This document shows positions 47,341-58,589 of a stretch of 64,000 nt of DNA, in pieces. The DNA is taken from NCBI GenBank assembly GCA_008692225.1, contig VICG01000011.1, positions 1,786,501 through 1,850,500 of the forward strand, written 5' to 3'. A model generated the notes under the pieces. It worked only from the letters and a program-made list of their open reading frames with translations. It ran no database searches and was not told the DNA's origin. This DNA comes from Monilinia fructicola. Its lineage: Eukaryota > Ascomycota > Leotiomycetes > Helotiales > Sclerotiniaceae. Both the position numbers and the translations under genes were made by a program. Positions within the stretch are counted from its first letter, which is position 1. Each line of letters starts with the position of its first letter.

Positions 47341-50300
47341 TAGAGTAATATTTTAGAATAGCAAGGCCCTTCGCTTATTATCAATTGAGGGGGAGAAGGC
47401 ATGGGGGGCGCGAGTCGTTCCTAGATAAATGGATAATGGATAGATGTCAACAACGCACTAGAACTACCAGGACCCTCCTTAGAGTTACGCGATACATGGA
47501 TATTTCTCACCTGATCTCATTCATCTGTATATAACCATCTACCCTAGAGTACCAAAAATATAGGATTATGCCATAAATTAGATATAGTATATTACCATAT
47601 TTAAAATGGCATTTTGATATATCAAATTAGGTAATCCATAAATCTTTGGGTATATTGTATACAAACAGGAATTAACATTAATAGTTTATATATCTATTTT
47701 AAGTTTAGTTGGTTGATTAATCTTAGTATATTAAGCTAAACTTATTTAAGTATATTACGAAATTTCGGCTTATTTAAGTGTATTACTTTATGTGGGTATA
47801 TTCGAGCATATTATAAATCTATAGTATTATTATTGTTATTGTATGTATCAGGTAGTGGTTGAAGTTAAAACTATTTAGAATCTTAAAGTAGTTAATACGT
47901 TATTAAGGAAGGGGGTGGGCATTTTCGAAATAGGGGAGTAGAAGCGAGGTAGAAAAAGCAATTCTTTAACAAATGGAATAATTTACTATTGATAAAATAA
48001 TAATGGTATTGATGGTATTAAAGTAAAATTAATAATATTAAAGTGAAGTTAAAGAGTTGAAGTAAAGTTAAAGAGTTGAAATAGAATTGAGAATGATATA
48101 TTAGTATTTTGAAGCTAATATAATATTTGAAGTTATTTTAAAGTTAATATAGTATTTCGAAAATCTTTCAATGTGGACGCTTTAAAGCTTCTATTATTAT
48201 ATACGTAAAATATACGCTATAATAAAAGTTAGAGAGGATTCTACGAAATATATAGCATCCTGCTAGAAAAGTGGTACTCAAGGGCTATTTATTACATTGC
48301 AATCCCCTTTCCCCCTCTCCCAAAACAAATTCAACACTCCGACGAGGCTCACACAGCAAACATCCATCCATCCATCCATCTCGTCAAAAGGACAATCACA
48401 TCACACCACACCACACCACCCCGATCCAAAACCGTAGAGGACAAAAATATAGGAATATGCCATATATCAAATATGGCGCATTGCCATATATAATAAGATG
48501 ATGCATCCACATTTGGATACAGAGTCTACACACAGAGATTAAAATTGCCATTGCCATCAACAATCCACATGTGATATATTACATTCAATTAAGCCAAGCG
48601 TATTTAAATATATGACGAGATTCCCGCCTCCTTCAGTGTACCACCACTGCTGCCTCTTTGAGAATATTCAAGGATAATTACTGGTCTTATGAATTCATAA
48701 CATGATGAATATCCCTATTGGGATTGTTAGCATCGAAGATTTTCAGAATCTGCAGCGGTTAGTTACTACGTAATTGGAGAATGGAGCTTTGGGGGGGGGA
48801 GGGAAGCGAGGGAGAAAAAGCGACGCTTCAATGGATCCATGGAAGAACTCACTCACTCACTCACTCACTATAAGCATGAACAAGAAAAAACAACAATGAC
48901 AACAAAGGTGATTAAGACCTAGCAAAACAAAATCAACAACAACATCATGATCAAAATAAAATGAAGTAAAGAAAAATAAAATCAAAATGGGGTGAAAAAT
49001 AGCATACCATACCATACCATACCAAGATCTCAAAGTAGATATAGAAAGCCAGCACGTAGAGTAAAGCTACCGACGAGCCGAGGTCTTCCAAAGCCGATCG
49101 AAACAACCGCAAATCTTTTGGGGAAAAGGTAGTGAAACTTACATGACTAGATGGACCTATGGATGTTTTGGGGCAGATGCGTCGATGTTGGGGGATATTG
49201 CTGTAAAGAGGCGCCTAGTCTGGGGAGAGACTCGATGCTTGCAACTTTGGAGGTGCATTTGGATTGTTTGGGGAGGGGGAGCGGGGTGACCATTTGATGT
49301 TGACGCGGGATGTTGGAATGGCGCGCAAGATCTCGGATGCTGGGATGGGGTGGTGGGAGGGTTGGGGACGGCCTTGGGGGGGAGATGGGCTTGTTCTGGG
49401 AGGTTTGGTTGTTATTTTGGAGTTTGGAGGTGAGATGAGATGAGTGGAGATTCAGAATCTTGTGATTAATCTCCCTGATGGGGGATAAAGCCAGAATGCC
49501 ATACCATACCATACCATACCATACCAAGCCAAAAAACCAATCCAAGCAGCTTTCCAAGCAAGAAAAAGAAGTTGCGGTAAAAGATTAACGTTCGACTTAC
49601 AGATGCCGGCGTTGTATATTGAATGCTCGAGTAGGTGGTATGTATTTTGAGAACGGTGATTTGTGACTCCTTACATCAGCGACGGTTTACTTGCTGGGAG
49701 ATATATCATATCCCACCACGTCACCTGTGAATGTCAGCTTGGAGAGGTGATTAAGAGATTTAGTGTGATGCGTCTCGTTGTAGCGTGACACGCACACACA
49801 CACACACGCACATGGACATATACATATACAGACCCGTAACTTTGCGAATTCATCATCATCACCACCGGTTTTACAAACACACATCAAAGTGTGATTGAGA
49901 AAAGAAAGAATAACAAATAACATATCAATAGATCTAATACCCAACCACACACTCGATTCAACTCTAATGAGAAATACTAAAATCAGAGTATGGATATCCA
50001 TCAACCCAACACATAATAATTACATTACAATACAATAATTACCCCCCGAGCACAATCCTACAAACACCTACCTACATAGACAGCATCACGGTGGAACATT
50101 GGCGATGTGGAAAAAAATTCTATATCAACATGCATTGCATCCTGCTGTGTCTATCTAGGCGCAAAGTAAAAAATATTTATAGATGAAACAATATTAAGTA
50201 AGAGTTGGATAATAAAATGAAATGAAATAAGAGAGGGTAGATAAATCAGTACTTATATATACATACATACATACATATATACATACATATCTACACCATG

Positions 50301-50574
50301 TTTCACATTGCCCGCGAACACGAGAACACCGGTAAAAGGAAAAGGGGGATGGATGTACGACTTACTTTTGCATAGACCGCGAGCGTACCCACGATCCCGA
50401 CCTCAGGTTTCCTATCTAGAGTTGAACAGTGGTATATTTGGGGAAGGGGGGAAAGATGAAAGAGGGCTGACTTAGCTTGCTTTTTTCTTTTGGAACTGCA
50501 TTGATGAAGTAAGTATTCGCAATGAAACCTAGACATTCGAGTCTACGATCTCATTCCTACGAGCACCAACCACC
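47341..50574. other. Gene-poor region with duplications and simple repeats
   Basis: Apart from the duplicated block, I see only CATACCATAC-type repeats (about 48998-49023 and 49496-49525), a CATC run near 48352-48371, a CA run near 49790-49809 and an ATAC run near 50258-50291. Three minus-strand GTAAGT donor-like sites suggest an unidentified spliced transcript (see findings). The long frame at 49147-49557 is not convincing. Confidence 0.45.
47555..48840. repeat. Diverged tandem duplication (RIP-like)
   Basis: About 47560-47960 aligns in the same direction with about 48445-48835. Shared words include AAAAATATAGGA(T/A)TATGCCATA, AGTTA(A/C)TACGTTATT/TAATTGG and AGCGAGG(T/G)AGAAAAAGC. The first copy is T/A-rich where the second has C/G, as expected if RIP hit one copy harder. 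The part 47868-48290 also matches 25036-25500. Confidence 0.65.
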
Positions 50575-51799
50575 TCACGACTCTGTCCCCTCACTTCCCT
50601 CACTTCCCTCACTTCCCTCACTTCCCTCACTTCCCTCACTTCCCTCACTTCCCTCACCCGCACGTTCCGCCAACTTCATCTTAAAAGCCTTCAAAGCCAC
50701 CCTCTCCAGCCTCTCATCATCCTCGATCCTCTCTCTCAACTCCTCCCTCCTTACCACCATCCCAACCCCATAATAATAAGCCTGAGCCGGACACCCCAAC
50801 CACATAAGAAGATCTAGAGTGCTGCAATGCCCTTCATCCAAACCAATTGGCCGCGCAACATCTCGTCTAAGTTTTTGTCATCAAGCGATCAAGATCTGTA
50901 GTGTATGCCGCCTTCTCCACGAGTTTGATGCAGAAGTGGAGCCAGTGGAGGATAGCATCGGGGTCGAGGGTGCCGTGATGGATGCGGAATTCGATGGTGC
51001 GTTTGGAGTCCTCGTAGGGGAGCATCAGGTTCAAGAGGTTGAATCCGAGGCGTTGATCGCCGTCGCCGGAGCTCATGTCGGCAATGAGTTGGTTTTGGTC
51101 TTGGGATGAGAGGATGTGGTTGAGGAATTCGAGACGGGTCATGTTAGGGTTTTTCGAGCCGAATCGGGAATAACTGAAGGGTCTGCACCACTTGGCTTGG
51201 GAAGTCTGCACTCGCTGTGCGGGCAGAATTAATCGTATTTGTCGTTCGTAAGTATAGAGAATTGCGACGAGGCTGCGGAAGACAGGAAGCTGGAATCCGT
51301 CATGCTCATTGCCCACGTGGATGTGTAAGCCTGCACTGCTATCAACGCGGACTAAATAGTTGTTCCTCAGGACTTTTAGAATTGTTCGAACCGCTTCTCG
51401 TGAAGCATCGTCATAGTAGTACGGTGGAGATGAGATCTCCATGCCAAACTCTCTGTAATTTGGATGAATTCGATAAGCAGGGACAACACTGGGATCATAC
51501 TTCAACATCCAATCAGTTTCAAAAGATCTATCTGTCGGGTCGGGTTCATCCCCGGGCTCATACCACAGAATTGATACTGGAATACCAACAGCCTCCAGCT
51601 TTAAAGCAATTTCTTTATTGGTGGCGTCTATCGTACCGAGCTTCTTTCCATCTGTCTCACGAGGATCTTTCGGATTGGGATCAGAATGAACGGGGTGAAC
51701 AGTGGCTAAAAGGTATTCGACCTCGACGCCAAATGTGAGCCTAGTCTCAGACTTTGTAGCTTTTGGCTTGAGGTCTTCTGCCTTTGTGTTTTGAGACAT
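50575..51799 (-). CDS. Amidoligase-family protein with Glu-Gly-Ser repeat tail (one frame break)
   Basis: Start at 51799 (MSQNTKAEDLKPK); the upstream extension is AT-rich UTR. Family motifs: LTFGVEVEYLL (21-31), YREFGMEISSPPYYYD (115-130), SAGLHIHVGNEHDG (155-168) and RTIEFRIHHGTLDPDAI (267-283). This matches the putative amidoligase (Amidoligase_2) fold, related to gamma-glutamyl-cysteine/glutamine-synthetase-type ATP-dependent ligases, which form amide bonds. The substrate is unknown. The first frame ends after residue 310. Coding pattern continues one frame over (LRRDVARPIGLDEGHCSTLDLL...) to 50575. The switch falls at a run of five T (50872-50876), so one surplus base explains it. The tail ends in about seven Glu-Gly-Ser units encoded by a 9-bp minisatellite. 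Confidence 0.75.
50590..50657. repeat. 9-bp minisatellite TCACTTCCC, about seven copies
   Basis: Near-perfect tandem TCACTTCCC units. On the minus strand they encode the Glu-Gly-Ser repeats at the C-terminus of the amidoligase-family protein; on the plus strand they give a spurious Pro-Ser-Leu repeat frame. Nine is a multiple of three, so copy changes keep the frame. Confidence 0.9.
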
Positions 51800-52280
51800 C
51801 TCATGACAGTTGTATAAGTGTGTGTAATATTTTAAAACGAAAAAGATATAAATTACTTCAGGAATATTGACTGGGTTGTTCCAATACATATAATTTCAAC
51901 AATCATATTGTTACTGGATTATTGTGCATGTTCCTTTCGAAGCAGTTCTTTGTCCAAAACCATTCTTTGTTCTCATAAAACAAATTTTCCCCCAAATTCT
52001 TTGTCGCCAAACTCGATTGTGAGGGTTACTGTGATGTAGATTGAACTCGAATGTTGGAAGATGGAGTAATGGAGCAACACCTAACAAGAGAAAAGATGAA
52101 AACGACCACTTGATCGGTCAAGATTCATATATAGCGTAAAAAAGCTTCCACTGGCGCTCAAACGCACAGCTAGAGTGAAATAATGTATATTCATTGGCAT
52201 GATGTTGTATGTGGTTTCAAAAAATGCAATCCAATGTTTCTCCCATTTTCATAATCTCCTCCCAAATTAGTGCTGAATCC
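51800..52280. other. Intergenic, promoter of the amidoligase gene
   Basis: 481 bp between the calmodulin-like stop codon and the amidoligase start, both on the minus strand. AT-rich; no gene. Confidence 0.6.
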
Positions 52281-52948
52281 TTATTTGTTATCGCGAATGA
52301 ATGAAACGAACTCCTCATCTGTAAGAATAGAGTCGCGTTAGTGATCGTATCCAGCCGGGGGAATGTGGAAAGGTATTCGGAAAGGAGTTGCCATACAATC
52401 TATGCTTCCATCGCCGTTCTTATCAACCTCCTTGACCATACTCTTGATCTCTTCCTCGGACAAATTCTCTCCCAAAGATGCCATCAACTTGTAGATTTCC
52501 TCTGGAGAAATTGTGCCACTTCCATCAACATCGAATACTTGAAAAGCGCTGCGCATCTCTTGTTCAAAATCAACACCCTTTGTTTCGGTCGTCATCATCT
52601 TAAGGAATTCTAGACATCGAGTATAAGATGATTAGAAGAGTTCGGATGCAAGTGTTGACAATATGAAGATGTGGGGTATCGTAATGTATCGGGGGGAAGG
52701 TGTAACAAACCATCGAAATCGACTGTTCCAGATTGATCGACATCAACCTCGTTGATCATGTCTTGAATTTCTGCATCTGATGGATTTTGACCCAAGGATT
52801 TCATGGCTTCTGCGAGTTCTGCGGTGGAAATGGTTCCTAGTTGAAGAATAAGTTACTTGGAAAGGGATACAGAAGAAGAGGTGCGGGGTTGAATGGCGCA
52901 TACCATCACCATCTTTGTCCTGCATTGGATGTTAGCATTTTGCGCAAG

Positions 52949-52981
<33 letters not shown>

Positions 52982-53177
52982 AGGGATTTCGACTCACAAA
53001 GATAGAGAAAGCATCTCTATATGCTTGGATTTCCTCATTGCTGAGACCCTAAGATGGGAGAGATGATCAGTATATAGCTAGCTAGCTAGGTACTTGGAAG
53101 CGGAAGTCTGCGAAACTGGGAATGTGTCAAGCTTTGATCTTCTCGAGACTTACAGCAGCATTCTTTAATTCTGCCAT
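52281..53177 (-). CDS. Divergent calmodulin-like protein, 155 aa, six exons
   Basis: Exons on the minus strand: 53154-53177, 52998-53048, 52904-52919 (16 bp only), 52711-52836, 52397-52609 and 52281-52318. All introns are GT-AG, and the sum (468 bp) is in frame. Four EF-hands have complete calcium ligands: DKDGDGTISTAE (26-37), [12 protein letters not shown] (62-73), [12 protein letters not shown] (99-110) and [12 protein letters not shown] (135-146). A linker helix of calmodulin type joins the two lobes. [19 protein letters not shown] matches canonical calmodulin closely, but the N-terminus ([14 protein letters not shown]), the linker ([13 protein letters not shown]) and the C-terminus (VSFIRDNK) differ, and it is about six residues longer than the usual 149. 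It is therefore probably a calmodulin paralogue, a cytosolic calcium sensor, rather than the main calmodulin gene. Intron 2 carries a TA/TG microsatellite. Confidence 0.9.
52949..52981. repeat. (TA)n(TG)n microsatellite in an intron
   Basis: About seven TA units followed by about nine TG units inside intron 2 of the calmodulin-like gene. Confidence 0.9.
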
Positions 53178-53705
53178 TATGTGTAGGGAGGAGGTATGTA
53201 TATGTGTGGTATAGTATGGTGTAATATTGTATTGTATTGTATTGTGTTGTATCGTGAGGTTTGATGATTGATGCTTGATGCTTGATAGGGCGTAGGCGTA
53301 GGCGTAGTCGTAGGCGTAGGTAGTGTAGAGGTGATTTAGTTCAGAAAATATATGTAGCTGGAGAGTTCAGATGAACTCCTCTGTACTTGCCGGTAAGGGG
53401 TGAAGGGTGGAAGGTGAATGGGTGAATGGGTGCAAGGTAAAGGGTGCGAGGGTGAGAGGGTGAGAGGGTGGAGTTAGAATTGGAGTTGAAGTTGCTCAAG
53501 TTGCTAGAGTTGCTCGAGTAGATTATTAGAGTTGAAGGTGGGAATTGGAGGGGAGTGAATGAATGAATCCAGGATCTAATTGATAAAGTCTCCGTGGATA
53601 CACACATACAGAAATCGTCTACGGAGTAATTCCTTTCTGTTTCATCATCAGGCGAATCCTATTTTACGCATTTAATAAATAATAAATAAATTCTATTTGT
53701 ATCTA
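53178..53705. other. Upstream region of the calmodulin-like gene, repeat-rich
   Basis: Holds ATTGT repeats (about 53226-53255), GGCGTA repeats (about 53288-53320) and GGGTGAGA/GGGTGAAT repeats (about 53396-53470). Also contains TACGGAGTA at 53620-53628. No gene. Confidence 0.6.
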
Positions 53706-54731
53706 CTTGGCGTTGTTTTGGGTTAATGCCGGGCTAAAAATCAACTAAAAACAAAATTTATATTAAATCTTTAAAAATTTATAATAAATTAACGAATCTA
53801 TTAAATGTTTTAAGTAAAACTTTTAAATATTAAGAATCTAAAAGATTAATATATAATTTATTAAAATTTTTAAAAATCAAAGTTTTATAATATATAAAAG
53901 AAAGTTAAAAAAAACATTATTTAATATAAAGTTATATTAGATAAACTATTTAATTTTATATAATATATCGATTTTAAGTTTGTTTTATTTATTATTATTA
54001 GAGTTATAAAAGCTTTTTAAAATAAAAAGATAAAAGTAGAATAAATCTTAATTAAATATAATAATAAAAGCATTATATAATTTCTAAATAAAAGATATTA
54101 TATTTATCTTTTTTATTATATATATATAGAATTATACGTAAAAGAATCGATTTCTAATCGTTTAAAAATAAAAGTAATATTTTATTATATAAATTTATTA
54201 TAAATTTATATTATAATATTTTTGTAAATTAAATTATAATTATTATATATTTTATAAAAAGATTATATATAATAATAAATTTAATCAATATTTATAATTA
54301 TATAATATACTTGTATTATTATATATAATAAAAATTTATTATACTCTTTTACTCTTTATTTAAAAGCTTTTATAAATCTAATAATAATAAATAAAACTAA
54401 ATTAAAATTAATATATTATATAGAATTAAATACTTTATTTAATATCATTTTAAGTTTTTATATAATTAATAGTTAATTTAAATTTTAAATATAAGTAATA
54501 TAAAATAAAATAAAATAAAATAAAATAATATACTTTTTAAATTCTATTATATAAAAGTTAATTCAAGAATACTTATTATATATCTTTTAACTTTATAATA
54601 ATTTTAAAGCATTTCTTATAATATTTCATTTATTCGTTTATTATAATTTTTAAAAGATTAAATATATCAAAATACATATTTCGATTTTTCGATCAATTTT
54701 TAGCCCTGCATTGACCCAAAACAATGCCAAG
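53706..54731. mobile_element. Family A inverted-repeat element, copy 2 (long)
   Basis: TA-flanked, left end CTTGGCGTTGTTTTGGG, right end the inverse CCCAAAACAATGCCAAG. It is 1026 bp, about four times copies 1 and 3. Both ends resemble the short copy, and the interior is nearly pure A/T, so it is either a longer relative or carries a further insertion I cannot delimit. No coding frame. Confidence 0.75.
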
Positions 54732-55364
54732 TACTTTGTACTGTAATAAATTGAATGGCAGCTCTCCCAAAATAACCCCAAAATGACCCCACTGCGATAT
54801 TCCAAGGTTCTTCATTGGTATAAAAGAAAGTCAAAAAGGATGGTGAATGGGTAAAAAGGGGCGACCATTGGTTAAATGAGGTGAATTGGGTGAATTGGGT
54901 GAATGATTGAGTGATTGAGTGACTGAGTGACTGAGTGACTGAGTGACTGAGTGATTGAGTGATCGATTAGTTGCCTCATTCAGATAAAAAAGACTTTTGA
55001 TAAAATAAGATGAGATTATGATTTAACTTTATTGATTTAAAGAAAGAGAATATAATGGATATGAATAAATGAATATCTATATATGCATCTAGATTCTAGC
55101 ATCTACCACCTACCTCCCTAGGTAGGTACCGAGTACTTTGTCCATACTAGGTATTCACATATGGATATCTATGAAACAATACCCTTTGTTTCATGAGAAC
55201 ATTATATATACTGCAGTAGGTAATTGGTTCAATCATCTATTTGTATTTACAGTATATTTCTATTTCTATTTATGTTTCTATTTCTATTTCCATTATATCT
55301 ATATTTCTATGTATATTTCTATTTTTAGCCTCATCTTATTAATTTGATTCAACACAGTACTGTA
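54732..55364. other. Spacer between small transposons
   Basis: Contains GTGAATTG repeats and a GAGTGACT tandem (about 54905-54963), the near copy of the CCTACC palindrome at about 55108-55128, and ATTTCT-type pyrimidine repeats at about 55253-55326. No gene. Confidence 0.6.
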
Positions 55365-55615
55365 CTTGGTGTTGTTTTGGGTCTATGCCGGGCTAAAAAT
55401 CTACAAAATAGTATATCTTTTAAATTCTTTTTTATATATTATAAAACTTCCATTTTTAAGAATTTAAATATACTAAACGTTTATTTTTTAACTTAATAAT
55501 ACTATAAAGCTTTATTTATAATTTTTAATGGATTCGTTGATTTATTATAATTTTTTAAAATAAATTCCGTTTTCAGTTGATTTTTAGCCCGGCATTGACC
55601 CAAAACAACGCCAAG
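55365..55615. mobile_element. Family A inverted-repeat element, copy 3 (intact short form)
   Basis: 251 bp, TA-flanked. Ends CTTGGTGTTGTTTTGGG and the inverse CCCAAAACAACGCCAAG; GC-rich ends, AT-rich interior, no coding capacity. Flanks AGTACTGTA and GTACTCGAGTAC are themselves palindromic. Confidence 0.85.
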
Positions 55616-55639
55616 TACTCGAGTACTGTAATTAAAGTA

Positions 55640-56154
55640 AGAGTTGCGGCCACAGCTTATCGCACACCTTATGTTTTTGTGACAAAATCCCTGCAAAATT
55701 TCATGTTTTCTTATACAAATTAAAAAACTTGAATAACTTTTATAATTATTTATATATATTTTTAAAAGTTTTATCAATTATATTTCAAAATTAATAAAAT
55801 ACAAAATATAAAACCGTTTATTTTTATTTATTTTATTTAAAAAAGTTATGCTTTTTTAAAATTGAAATTTTTTCAAAAAATCTTATATGTAACGTTTTTC
55901 CTATATAAAATAAGCGATTTTTTTAAGAATTTTATATTATTTAATTTTATAGAATCAACATTTTATCAAAAAAAAAATCATAAAAAAAAATTAGCTTATT
56001 TTTATAAAATTTTCAATAATTCTTTATATATTTATTCAAAAATTATAAAATTTTTAATATTATTCAATAGTTTATCAAGGATATTAAAAGTTGAAAAAAT
56101 AGAGGTTTTTGGTGCAAAAACGTAAGGTGTGCGATAAGCTATGGCCACAACTCT
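55640..56154. mobile_element. Family B inverted-repeat element, copy 2
   Basis: 515 bp, TA-flanked. Left end AGAGTTGCGGCCACAGC, right end the inverse GCTATGGCCACAACTCT. Interior matches copy 1 (42434-42945) in reverse. Only 22 bp from family A copy 3, showing the same two families clustering again. Confidence 0.85.
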
Positions 56155-57281
56155 TACACAGTACCATTCATTTCCAAGTTTATTAAAAAGCTGGGGAATA
56201 TCTTGCATGGAAAACGGTCCCGATTTCCAATTACCTCCCTCAGCTAGTATATGGGATTGTGGCGGTGTCTCTGTCACGTGTATCGGGTGTTGCAAACCTG
56301 AGTGGAGCCTCAAGGAGCGGTTCCGTTAATCTCTCACAACTGTGAGTGGTGAACGATGAATCAAGCTCAGATCGGTACGGAAAGATATCGAGAAAGGATC
56401 TAGTAATGCGGGAAGTGTGAGATGCCAAGAGAGAAGATTACCATGGAAATGATGTGTTCTGCAGTACAGAGTACTCCGTACTGTATTGATCATGGCATGG
56501 ATGAATCTCCACGATACCAAAAAGTCCATATCTGTTTGTTTGGTGAGATAGACATGGATATGGATATGGAGATTGATATTGATATCAATGCTTTGATATC
56601 AATCTCGTGCCATGTGATTTTGCTACCATGTCAATTTCTCAAGTTACATACGATACAATGTACACAATACCTACATACAATGTCTACAACGTACACCTAA
56701 ACAGACAATACATCCAATACACATTTCATACAATAACCCAAGGTTATATCAGATCGAAGAATGATTGTCCTTGGGACCACTTGTGAATGGGGCACGTGAT
56801 ATTGCGGGGGCATACTAGGTAGTGCTCATACTTCATAGGATAGCTTCAATAATCAATCAACAATATGGTCAGCATCATGTACATACATACAATACATACA
56901 ATACATACATACGAACATACATACAATACATACATACATACATATTACGTCTATCATCACTTAGACGGCACCAGCAATATTACAGTAATACAAAGGACAC
57001 TTTGTTTACTATTCCAAGGTTTTACCTGACTTCCTTCCCATGCTGACTCCCTTCCCGTGCATGGAATGAGTGACTTGAGGCTGTGCATAGGTGAGATCCA
57101 GTGATCTAGGCAACCTCACATCCATCTCACTTCCATCTTACTTCCATCCCACTTCATAAAATCTACATTTCTTTAAACAACATCATATATACCACCCGTG
57201 CCGATCGAAATTTATCACAGATACGATACCTCTTTTTGACCTCGACTCGTGGGCATATATTGACAACAATAGATCTGCATC
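56155..57281. other. Intergenic region
   Basis: No convincing gene. Contains TACTCCGTA at 56472-56480, a hairpin GATATTGATATCAA...TTGATATCAATCTC near 56573-56605, and ACAT repeats near 56880-56945. Its end is the promoter of the gene at 57282. Confidence 0.55.
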
Positions 57282-58589
57282 ATGGGGAAAGAAACCCCTC
57301 AGCCCTATAAGGCTGATGCTTACAGGAATGAATCAGAAACCAGCAACGCTGCTTCTTCATCATCTGCGGCTTTTCTAAATCATATGGATCAAGACTATCC
57401 GAGGAAGATCTTCCAAGCTACGAAGAAACTTCTTCATCGGCACCTCTTCTTTCACGAGCTGATGCTCTACCTGTCAACAATGCTCAATCTGCCCCTGGCA
57501 TAGATTGGTATATGTAGGCATCTTCCAACGAACATATCATAATCATTGCAGCTAATCCTATTCTAGCCCTCCACCCGACCTCCCCTTTTCTTCGCACGAT
57601 TATAGCTCATCCGATTTCTGGACGAGATTCCCAAACTACTCTACAGACCCAGATACTCTTCGTCAAATGATACTCGAACAAGCTCAATATGCACCAACTT
57701 ACCATGTAGAATTATCTGGAACTCATAAAGAAACTGAGCGTCGACACAAGAAAGATTCGACTGAGACCATTACCGATTTTCATATTCGTTTAAATTTAAC
57801 ACATCTACTCACAACTGGCATAAGGACTGGTGGGAAGCTGGAGATCCTGCCCGATAACCAGAAAGGATACCGTGGAGGAATAATTAAATCCTTCGAGCCA
57901 TCTCTTTCCAATAGCGATATAGAATCGGCTCGACGGGTGATGAGTTGCAAGCGTGGTGCCATAAATTCGTTTCCGATCCCTCCAAGATGAAATGCTTTAT
58001 ATTCGAGCGCAAGATCATAAATCACGACAAAAGTCACCTGGAATATCTTTTGCGACGCATCGTTACATCGACAAATTACCGTGGTCAAGTTCATGTCAAT
58101 TTTCCAACATCACACAAACGAGTAATTGTGTACTCGCCACATATAATTAACGAGTGGCGGATGACCCCTTGGATTCGTTGGTTTTTCTATCTGACATTCT
58201 TATGGGTATTCTCATGGCCAATCCTCTTCCTCATTACTCGTCGCTATGAAGTTGTGAAAGCCATATACGAATACGCCGACAGACCTGCGGGAACAGGTGT
58301 TTCTCCACGAAAAGCAACGGTACAAAGTGAGGATGAGTTTGTCCATCATTGGGAGGCTGCATTAAGGTCTGCAATATTGGGAAGAATGATCAAAAAGGAT
58401 TCTTGTCTGGATGAAGATTATCGGGTACAGGTATTGCAAGAAGAAGTTGCCAGAGGTCAGGCCGCTGCACGTGTCCTTCAGGGTACTACCGGCAACGCTT
58501 TCGCTGATGGGGCGATTGGAGTTATGGCAGCTGCGACGACCTTGGTTGGGGAATTCAATGAAGCCAGGGGTTGGGGATATGATTCTTAG
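57282..58589 (+). CDS. Conserved fungal one-pass membrane protein of unknown function (two frame breaks)
   Basis: Starts MGKETPQPYKADAYRNES. The coding pattern then moves to another frame (RLSEEDLPSYEETSSSAPLL), is interrupted by a 59-bp intron (57508-57566), continues as DFWTRFPNY...THKETERRHKKDSTETITDFHIRL...DNQKGYRGGI, shifts frame again near 57921-57941, and runs as ELQAWCHKFVSDPSKMKCF...VTSTNYRGQVHVNFP to the stop at 58589. A single membrane helix (WIRWFFYLTFLWVFSWPILF) lies two-thirds along. From memory this order matches a widespread Pezizomycotina family: a DLPAYEE-type N-terminus, a middle with TDFDIR, NYRGH, and a FFYLTFLW helix. It has no assigned function. The first break fits one T missing from TTTT (57371-57374). 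It is either a recent pseudogene or an assembly fault. Confidence 0.65.

Noticed and set aside
49147..49557. 136-codon minus-strand frame rich in Pro and Ser
   Set aside because: Built partly on CCATA repeats, with no domain and a composition expected from simple-sequence DNA.
50522..50773. Plus-strand Pro-Ser-Leu repeat frame
   Set aside because: Shadow of the 9-bp minisatellite in the amidoligase tail on the other strand.
51217..51738. 173-codon plus-strand frame
   Set aside because: Lies wholly inside the amidoligase coding region on the other strand, where family motifs are clear.
56141..56329. 62-codon frame starting MATTLTQYH
   Set aside because: Its start lies in the inverted repeat of a family B element; no coding signal beyond it.
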